The position numbers were made by a program, and so were the translations under genes. From an uncultured Chlorobiaceae bacterium (GTDB lineage: Bacteria; Bacteroidota; Chlorobiia; Chlorobiales; Chlorobiaceae), in contig CAIJPS010000065.1 in NCBI GenBank assembly GCA_903822595.1, positions 1 through 51,769 on the forward strand: a stretch of DNA of 51,769 nucleotides. The letters are read 5' to 3'. The notes under the pieces were generated by a model that saw only the letters and a list, made by a program, of their open reading frames with translations, was not told where the DNA came from and searched no databases. Positions 38,067 to 43,498 of the stretch are shown here, in pieces; the first letter of the stretch is position 1, and each line of letters starts with the position of its first letter.

Positions 38067-38239
38067 GGAACGTTGTTATGCCGATCAATATAAGACGTTG
38101 AAATAAAAAGCAACAATGGATTTAAATAGTTTAAAAATAATCGGTTGGCAATATTGTTTGTGGTTTGAAAATAACGTGTTATATGGGTTGTAACTCAAAA
38201 ATTTGCGGTATAGGCGGATCAATCTAATTATTGTTATGC
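37924..38239 (+). repeat. Long direct repeat, copy A (integrase 3' end plus attI region)
   Basis: Matches 48307-48620 over nearly its full length with scattered substitutions and a few small indels. It covers the last 47 codons of the integrase and about 170 bases behind it, ending at the recombination point. Conserved islands include CGGTATAGGCGGAT-like sequence and CTAATTATTGTTA at the very end. It contains an imperfect inverted repeat: ATATAAGACG at 38088-38097 and CGTGTTATAT at 38175-38184. Confidence 0.85.
38233..38239 (+). other. attI-like recombination point A
   Basis: GTTATGC preceded by CTAATTATT, the same context as at 48614. In integrons the crossover is between the G and the first T of GTTRRRY, so cassette 1 would begin at 38234. 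The R'' box of cassette 1's attC (GCCTAAC) differs from the perfect complement (GCATAAC) at one base. Confidence 0.75.
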
Positions 38240-38254
38240 TTCTAATCATAATTT

Positions 38255-39040
38255 ATGAAACCAGAAACGAAAACCGTCGGCGGCCTGCAATTTTGGGCCG
38301 TAGGTCCTTTGCAGTTACGCCGAGACGCGAATGGCCAAATCCAAGAATACTCTCATTCCCTTCCCGACGGCGTTCGCGGTAACGCACACTCTATCGGGCC
38401 ATTCTGCTACTTCTCGTTGCCCCAAGCCCCTGATGCTGCGGGAGTTTACGCGATCTTTGTCAGCGGAAAACTCAAGTACATCGGTGAATGTGAGAATCTA
38501 ACAGGTAGGTTCAGCGCAACTGGGTATGGGAGAATCAGCCCTCGCAATCTTCATCATGACGGACAGAGCACGAATTGCAAGCTGAACTCACGCGTCCTCG
38601 CGGCGGCCAAAGATAGCAATGTCACCGAGATCTGGTTTCACCCGACGAATGATCGTAAGACAGTTGAATCGCGTTTGATTGCTGAACTCGCTCCAGAATG
38701 GAACGGACGTGAGTTGCGGCAAGCTCCCAACTTCACCACTCTGGCAACTTCCAAGTCTGCTCGCCCGCGAGCTGAGGGTCGCGGTGCGGCGGCGGCGGAA
38801 TTTCGGACCGCACTCCTAAACCTACTTCAGGAGCGTGAGAAGGTTGAAGCGTCGAGCGCTGTGGTTAAAGCTGGAGATCTGCACCGGATTGTTGGCGGAT
38901 ATCCAGGCAATAATCACCGGATGCCGGTCTGTTGCGCAGTCATGCGTTCATTTATGCGCAGTGACGACCGGTTCCTATATCAACCTCCGAAGGGAAATGG
39001 CGCTAGCCTAGAAATCGAATACAGACTCCCGAGGCTCTAA
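38255..39040 (+). CDS. Cassette 1: GIY-YIG nuclease-domain protein
   Basis: A 261-aa protein whose central part is a GIY-YIG-type fold: GVYAIF (residues 63-68), KYIGEC (74-79), Arg85 in NLTGRF, Glu138 in VESRLIAEL, and Asn150 in PEWN, in the order expected for the catalytic site. A separate C-terminal domain (about 205-261) ends LEIEYRLPRL. The N-terminal 50 residues are unassigned. Base composition is GC-rich compared with cassette 2. Nuclease activity on DNA is inferred from the family; cassette context suggests a conflict or defence role but does not prove it. Confidence 0.72.
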   Translation: MKPETKTVGGLQFWAVGPLQLRRDANGQIQEYSHSLPDGVRGNAHSIGPFCYFSLPQAPDAAGVYAIFVSGKLKYIGECENLTGRFSATGYGRISPRNLHHDGQSTNCKLNSRVLAAAKDSNVTEIWFHPTNDRKTVESRLIAELAPEWNGRELRQAPNFTTLATSKSARPRAEGRGAAAAEFRTALLNLLQEREKVEASSAVVKAGDLHRIVGGYPGNNHRMPVCCAVMRSFMRSDDRFLYQPPKGNGASLEIEYRLPRL

Positions 39041-39052
39041 CATCATGACGAA

Positions 39053-39146
39053 GCCTAACAATCGGTTGAAGCTACCAAAGCGCCATAGTCGCTCGTTCAA
39101 TCATTGATTTTGCGGCGCATCGCAGCTTAACCTTGGTACGTTATGC
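39053..39146 (+). other. attC site 1
   Basis: R'' is GCCTAAC and R' is GTTATGC. The inner arms are GGTTGAAGCT and AGCTTAACC, which pair with one unpaired G on the left arm, the classic extrahelical base. GCGCC/GGCGC extends the pairing. It begins 12 bases after the cassette 1 stop codon. Confidence 0.88.
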
Positions 39147-39196
39147 GAATGATCTAAGAAATTGCATTCCCATCATAATCAAATAGGAGGAAACAA

Positions 39197-40795
39197 ATGT
39201 CCACTATCATCAAAAGATCAGCTCAACTATCAGCAAGGAATAACGACCCATTTTCACCATTAAGAGTCGATTCGTCTACAGCCTTTGATAAATCGACAAT
39301 TTCGTATTTCACAAAGACATTGTCAGTACCAATATCCGATAAAATTCTTGATGGTGTTCCTGTTGTTAGTAAGAGTTCTTCTGAGAATTGGGCAGAAGAA
39401 AACAAGCTTCATTCAGCAAGGTCAATTTCAAAATCAATAGACAGTACAAGAGGGTTTCTCGGGCGACAAGTAATAGCAATTAGAGATGATGTTAATTTAC
39501 TCACCTATGCTGCATTTATAGAAAGTGGTGGCCTTATTAAAGTTTCATTGAGAGACGGAGAGCTCATTTCACGAGAAATTGTTCATTCTGGTTACACACA
39601 GAGGGTACACTTAGCTCTTAATAAATTTAACGGGAAATTGTTTGTGTTACATGCAAGTAAGATAGCCAATAAGACTGCTCTTTTTCTTAATGGGGATCTT
39701 ATTCCGACATCATCGGATAATGTTGATTTTCCATATATGGTGTTCGCCCAAGTATCTATTGGTCATGTTCAAACGACAGAACCTGAATATGCCATAATTT
39801 CATATAAGTGCAGAAACACAAACAAACTGTTTTATAGAATTATGACTGACGAAAAGGTAAGTCAAGAAATTGAACTAAAAAGTCCTAATTGTCTTGGTGG
39901 TGTGGACTTTGAAATAAACGGCAACGATGTTATTTTCCGAATTGACACCATAGAAGATGACGTATTGGTGCCAATGATTTCACGATCTAACGACCGGGGC
40001 TCAAACGTTACTACATTTAGTGCAATTGACCTCAGTGACTATAAACCGGATGCGGTTCTCCCTGAAGGAAGTGGTATAGTAAAAGACTATCTTGGGAATT
40101 TCCATGTTCCAGTCACTGTAATGAAAGACAACTCACGATATTTGCTAAATGTTTTGTCTGATGACACAATTGTAGAAGCAATAGAACTTTCAGTGAAGGG
40201 GTTCGGCACTACTCTTGCCAGGTTCCCTAAAAATCCTAACTTGACTGCAAGTGTTCTTGGTCGTGGTGATGGAGTGACAGACGGAACAGGTATAATTGCT
40301 GTGGGTTTATCTGAAGGAAAACTTTTTTCGTCTAACTCTCAATCTGGCGGAATCAATTTTCCGCCTGCGAGACTACTAAACCATGAAATGCAGAAGGTAT
40401 TTACATTTAAACCAACAGACAACTGCTACACTAGATCAGTAATTCCGAATACGGTAAGTATGGACTATTTTTATTTAGAGGCAGACGATACCGGTAATAC
40501 TGTATCCCAAGAACTATTCTTGGAGTCATGGGATATGCCTCTTCCCGTGCCAGTGATTCAAGCAACAACAAATGCAAATACAATTGAAGTGGAAATTATT
40601 AAAGATGGCTGGTTCGAAAACGGAAAAACAATATTTAGCCTAAATAATCCTTCTATTTCTATAACGAATGTTGTCATTGTCAATGATCGTAAGGCTGAAA
40701 TTTCTTGCAGTAGCAGCAACCTTTCCGGGTTTAGTATTACATATGAATTAAAAAGCTTATTCTATTGGCAAAAAGCTCAGACGAGCGTGAAATAG
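39197..40795 (+). CDS. Cassette 2: 532-aa orphan, beta-rich
   Basis: Not recognised. A strong ribosome-binding site (AGGAGG) lies 7 bases before the ATG. The protein has no signal peptide or membrane segment. Many short alternating-hydrophobic strands, such as RQVIAIRDDVNLLTYAAFIE, YAIISYKCRNTNKLFYRI and NDVIFRID, with repeats spaced about 50 residues, suggest a beta-propeller or similar repeat fold through residue 430. An Ig-like or fibronectin-like domain may follow (VIQATTNANTIEVEII to the end). The gene is AT-rich and differs in composition from its neighbours. At about 1.75 kb the cassette is long. Confidence 0.7.
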   Translation: MSTIIKRSAQLSARNNDPFSPLRVDSSTAFDKSTISYFTKTLSVPISDKILDGVPVVSKSSSENWAEENKLHSARSISKSIDSTRGFLGRQVIAIRDDVNLLTYAAFIESGGLIKVSLRDGELISREIVHSGYTQRVHLALNKFNGKLFVLHASKIANKTALFLNGDLIPTSSDNVDFPYMVFAQVSIGHVQTTEPEYAIISYKCRNTNKLFYRIMTDEKVSQEIELKSPNCLGGVDFEINGNDVIFRIDTIEDDVLVPMISRSNDRGSNVTTFSAIDLSDYKPDAVLPEGSGIVKDYLGNFHVPVTVMKDNSRYLLNVLSDDTIVEAIELSVKGFGTTLARFPKNPNLTASVLGRGDGVTDGTGIIAVGLSEGKLFSSNSQSGGINFPPARLLNHEMQKVFTFKPTDNCYTRSVIPNTVSMDYFYLEADDTGNTVSQELFLESWDMPLPVPVIQATTNANTIEVEIIKDGWFENGKTIFSLNNPSISITNVVIVNDRKAEISCSSSNLSGFSITYELKSLFYWQKAQTSVK

Positions 40796-40803
40796 CAGAC
40801 TTT

Positions 40804-40892
40804 GCATAACAAGCGCCTGCACTCAGACGGCGGGGAGCAGCTTTCTTCGAATCTATTTCAGTGGCCGCCGCTGGTGAGGCTGGTCGTTGGGC
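40804..40892 (+). other. attC site 2
   Basis: R'' GCATAAC is the exact complement of GTTATGC at the start of its own cassette; R' is GTTGGGC. Inner arms GCCTGCAC and GTGAGGC pair with one unpaired G. CGGCGG and CCGCCG form the inner stem. It begins 8 bases after the stop of the 532-aa gene. Confidence 0.9.
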
Positions 40893-40959
40893 AGTTGAAT
40901 AGCGAAACAATAATATCCTTCAGATAAACACTCAATATGGTTGCAAAGAGAAGGTGAAA

Positions 40960-41112
40960 ATGTTTGCCAGAACACTAAAATTAAGAGCAGTAACCAGTTA
41001 TAGCCAAAGCGGTGATTATGACATAACCGGTTCCATAGATTCTTCTGGACGGGTTACTTTAAGAGCGGTAACCAGTTATAGCCGAAGCGGAGATTACGAT
41101 ATAACCGGTTAG
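40960..41112 (+). CDS. Cassette 3: 50-aa protein with a duplicated motif
   Basis: ATG at 40960 with AGAAGGTG just upstream. The protein is essentially two copies of LRAVTSYSxSGDYDITG (residues 8-24 and 34-50) joined by SIDSSGRVT. The DNA repeats, each about 51 bases, differ by a handful of mostly silent changes, so selection for the peptide is likely. The last repeat ends exactly at the stop codon. No family is recognised; the pattern suggests two beta-hairpins. It is the only open frame of note in its 441-base cassette. Confidence 0.65.
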   Translation: MFARTLKLRAVTSYSQSGDYDITGSIDSSGRVTLRAVTSYSRSGDYDITG

Positions 41113-41199
41113 TTTCGCCAACGCAATGTACACAACCAAAACAAGATTTTATAGATAAGTTTGTGTATCCTTTTTGTTAATACCTAGCGGACAAGAACT

Positions 41200-41333
41200 A
41201 CCCAACACCGCTTGCACACGGACGCGGGGCGGGCTTCGCCTCGTCCCGCAGGGATTCAGCACCTTTGGCCGGGTTCTACCCGTGGCATTTATCCGCTAAA
41301 TCCGTCCCGCGCCGGTAAAGCCAGCCGTTAGGC
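41200..41333 (+). other. attC site 3 (long form)
   Basis: R'' ACCCAAC and R' GTTAGGC, 134 bases. R'' differs by one base from the complement of its cassette start (GTTGGGC). Inner arms GCTTGCAC and GTAAAGCC can pair with an unpaired G. The interior is GC-rich with further hairpin potential (GCGGGGCGGG, CGTCCCGC). This is the longest attC of the array. Confidence 0.75.
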
Positions 41334-41408
41334 CTCAGGGGAAAACCAACTTCCGCCAACACGCACGGCGGGGTCGTTCAATCAAAGTGCGCTAAAAGGA
41401 GTATCAAT

Positions 41409-42032
41409 ATGACTGACAGAGTTTCGGCTTATAACCAAGCCATTGCAGATGTAAAGGCTGCGCAACGCGACTACGGAAAACTTGAGGTACTTTGGTCGAA
41501 CGTCACGAAAGACCGATTCACCACCGGCCTATCTGCGCGCTACAAAGATGTAGGGCTTTCTCCAGAGCAAATTTCCAAGATGGTGGAAACTGAAACCAAA
41601 GCATTTCGTGAATCATTAAATGCAGAGCAGTTTCAAAAACACCTTGACGAACTACATGACCAGTCAGTCGCGGCTGCGGTAAAACAGCTTGAGTATGAAC
41701 GCGACAATCCGGGCTCTGCAAATCAGCCAGCGCCGGACGAGCAAGAACCGTCTGCTGGTAATCAAGCCCTGAATACGATAGGAACCTATGCTATAGCAGT
41801 TGTCGCGTGGCTAGGCAGTAGCGTCACATCCAACATTCAAGCTGCTGGAAACGAATCTGGTGCGGGGGCTCAAGTGTTGAGGGGAACACTGGGCATTAGT
41901 GTGGGGGATATCCAAAAGTATGGCATTCTCGGCGGCGACAACTCTTACCTGCGCAAGATTATTCCAACTTGGAGCGATGGCGGAGGCGTCTTCGGTGGTG
42001 ACAACAGTTTTTTCCGCAAGCCTTTTGGTTAA
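41409..42032 (+). CDS. Cassette 4: 207-aa orphan with C-terminal GGDNS repeats
   Basis: Not recognised. ATG at 41409 with AAAGGAG about 8 bases upstream. Residues 1-105 are helical and charged, probably coiled-coil (SAYNQAIADVKAAQRDYGKL). Residues 125-145 are a moderately hydrophobic stretch (ALNTIGTYAIAVVAWLGSSV) that might be one membrane or amphipathic helix. The C-terminus holds two copies of a GGDNSxxRK motif: GGDNSYLRK and GGDNSFFRK, 24 residues apart. A membrane-acting effector is possible but unsupported. Confidence 0.65.
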   Translation: MTDRVSAYNQAIADVKAAQRDYGKLEVLWSNVTKDRFTTGLSARYKDVGLSPEQISKMVETETKAFRESLNAEQFQKHLDELHDQSVAAAVKQLEYERDNPGSANQPAPDEQEPSAGNQALNTIGTYAIAVVAWLGSSVTSNIQAAGNESGAGAQVLRGTLGISVGDIQKYGILGGDNSYLRKIIPTWSDGGGVFGGDNSFFRKPFG

Positions 42033-42047
42033 GTCAATGGGTGGTAT

Positions 42048-42105
42048 GCCTAACAATTCGTTCCAGCGGACTGCCTTCGGCAGCCGCTGAACTCAGACGT
42101 TAGGC
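42048..42105 (+). other. attC site 4 (short, 59-base-element size)
   Basis: R'' GCCTAAC is the exact complement of the GTTAGGC at the cassette's own start; R' is also GTTAGGC. Inner arms GTTCCAGCGG and CCGCTGAAC pair with one unpaired C; the centre GCC-TTC-GGC makes a tight hairpin. It is 58 bases long, and its form is typical of many proteobacterial attC sites. Confidence 0.92.
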
Positions 42106-42197
42106 CACAATATTCAATTACCGTTTATCAAACACGACATGCAGGCAAAGAGTGTTGACGCGGCTTACACATTTTTCGAATTTTTTCGGTGTAAAGA

Positions 42198-42650
42198 ATG
42201 GCAATCAAAAAACAGCAAACGAAAAATACATCTCCATCACAATTGCGAAAGTGTCTACTCTTACTCCCTCGCGGGGAGGGCTCATCCGAGATTACCCGGA
42301 TTGTATGCTCTGTACTTCGCGATTGTGGTGTCTATCCAATTTCTTTTGAAGACCGTATGCAAGTTGGTGCGTTGTGGGTAGATGGAGTAATGACTTCGTT
42401 ACGCGAGGCCGATTTCTTGATCGCCGATGTCACAGGTAGAAACGCAAATGTTCTATTTGAACTTGGTATCGCTCATGGTCTTGGCAAGCCATTTGTCCTC
42501 TTAGTTAGCGTGGATGGCAACGGTGATATCCCTTCAGATTTAATGGGTTATCAGTACATTGCCTACGATCCAACAGATATATATATGCTAAGGTCCAAAC
42601 TGGAGCGATTTGTTCAACATGTCGTAGAACGATTGGGGCGTGCATCATGA
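42198..42650 (+). CDS. Cassette 5, gene 1: TIR-like / deoxyribosyltransferase-like protein
   Basis: A 150-aa protein with a flavodoxin-like alpha/beta pattern. The signature is ADFLIADVTGRNANVLFELG (residues 71-90), in which Glu88 aligns with the catalytic Glu of the nucleoside 2-deoxyribosyltransferase/TIR-like superfamily, followed by IAHGLGKPFVLLVS. In related conflict-system proteins such domains bind or cleave nucleotides including NAD+; that activity is inferred only. The stop overlaps the next gene's ATG (ATGA), so the pair is translationally coupled. Confidence 0.72.
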   Translation: MAIKKQQTKNTSPSQLRKCLLLLPRGEGSSEITRIVCSVLRDCGVYPISFEDRMQVGALWVDGVMTSLREADFLIADVTGRNANVLFELGIAHGLGKPFVLLVSVDGNGDIPSDLMGYQYIAYDPTDIYMLRSKLERFVQHVVERLGRAS

Positions 42651-43342
42651 CAGCCTGCCGCACTTGCTTCGTAGTCATGCCGTTTCGTGCGGAATTAAAT
42701 TTCTTTTATCTGTACATTCAAAAGCATTTAGAAGAAAAACATGGCTTGATTGTCCGAAGAGGCGATACTAGCATTCTAACGAAAGTTCTAATGGAGAAAA
42801 TTGAAGCCGAGATTCAAACTGCAGACTTTATCATTGGCGACGTCACGTACTCAAATCCTAATGTGTTTTATGAATTGGGTATTGCTAGAGCCGCAAGAAA
42901 GCCAATAATATTCCTCACTCAAGAGGAGCCAGAAAAGACTCCTGTCGATCTCCGTCAGTTTGAATTCATAAAATATGATCTAGCCAATGATAGAGATCTT
43001 CTTGCAAAGCTAGATAATGCAGTACGGAATCTATTAGGTGAAGATTATCAGACTATATATCAAACTTCGCTTGACCTCCTACGATCATTTAATGCAGAAA
43101 CACAATCTGCCTTCGATTCAGCCCCATTTGAAGAGTTTCAGGCCAGAGTGATGCGGGCCGAGCGATTAGAAGGGATTCCAAAAGGGCCTGCCCTTTTGGA
43201 ATTTCTGTTACCAAAGGTAATATCCGAAGCGACCGATATATCGACCATTCGGAAAATGGAGCAGTGGCTGACATCGGACGCGCGGACGAAACAGCGGAAG
43301 AAGCCTAACAAGCGGGTCAATCTGACCGCCGGGAGCTGCTGA
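42647..43342 (+). CDS. Cassette 5, gene 2: second TIR-like / deoxyribosyltransferase-like protein
   Basis: A 231-aa protein with the same core as its partner: CFVVMPFRAELNFFY near the start, then GDTSILTKVLMEKIEAEI, and ADFIIGDVTYSNPNVFYELG with Glu77. A helical C-terminal region of about 80 residues follows (EEFQARVMRAERLEGIPKGP, ISTIRKMEQWL) and may be an interaction module. The last codons (KPNKRVNLTAGSC) are encoded inside attC 5, as is common for cassette genes. The two proteins may act as a heteromer; this is inference from overlap and shared fold. Confidence 0.72.
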   Translation: MTACRTCFVVMPFRAELNFFYLYIQKHLEEKHGLIVRRGDTSILTKVLMEKIEAEIQTADFIIGDVTYSNPNVFYELGIARAARKPIIFLTQEEPEKTPVDLRQFEFIKYDLANDRDLLAKLDNAVRNLLGEDYQTIYQTSLDLLRSFNAETQSAFDSAPFEEFQARVMRAERLEGIPKGPALLEFLLPKVISEATDISTIRKMEQWLTSDARTKQRKKPNKRVNLTAGSC

Positions 43343-43391
43343 TTTTAAATTCACGTTCATAGGCGGCGGCAGGTTACCCTAGTCGTTCGGT
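43303..43391 (+). other. attC site 5
   Basis: R'' GCCTAAC is the exact complement of its cassette start; R' is the variant GTTCGGT. Inner arms GGGTCAATCTGACCGCCG and CGGCGGCAGGTTACCC pair along most of their length with unpaired bases on the left arm. It overlaps the 3' end of the preceding gene. Confidence 0.88.
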
Positions 43392-43394
43392 GAA

Positions 43395-43490
43395 ATGACA
43401 ACAGACATGGCATACGAACGACAACTGGTTGCAGCAGCTGGTGATGCCCGTGCAATAATGAATCGTATCCCCTGGCGTCGGGAAATATAG
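43395..43490 (+). CDS. Possible 31-aa leader ORF of cassette 6
   Basis: Starts four bases after the R' box and runs MTTDMAYERQLVAAAGDARA to IPWRREI, ending 8 bases before the ATG of the STAND gene; its stop codon overlaps the GGAG that serves that gene. No separate strong ribosome-binding site is visible. It may be a translated leader, or the remnant of an N-terminal gene lost at cassette formation. Low certainty. Confidence 0.3.
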   Translation: MTTDMAYERQLVAAAGDARAIMNRIPWRREI

Positions 43491-43498
43491 GAGTAGCT

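Noticed and set aside
40960-41112. CRISPR array or noncoding tandem repeat
   Set aside because: There are only two units, without spacer structure; they keep reading frame and differ mostly at silent positions, which fits coding repeats.
42139-42381. 80-aa alternative frame at the start of cassette 5
   Set aside because: It overlaps the TIR-like gene in another frame and has no recognisable sequence pattern; the TIR-like frame carries the conserved motif.
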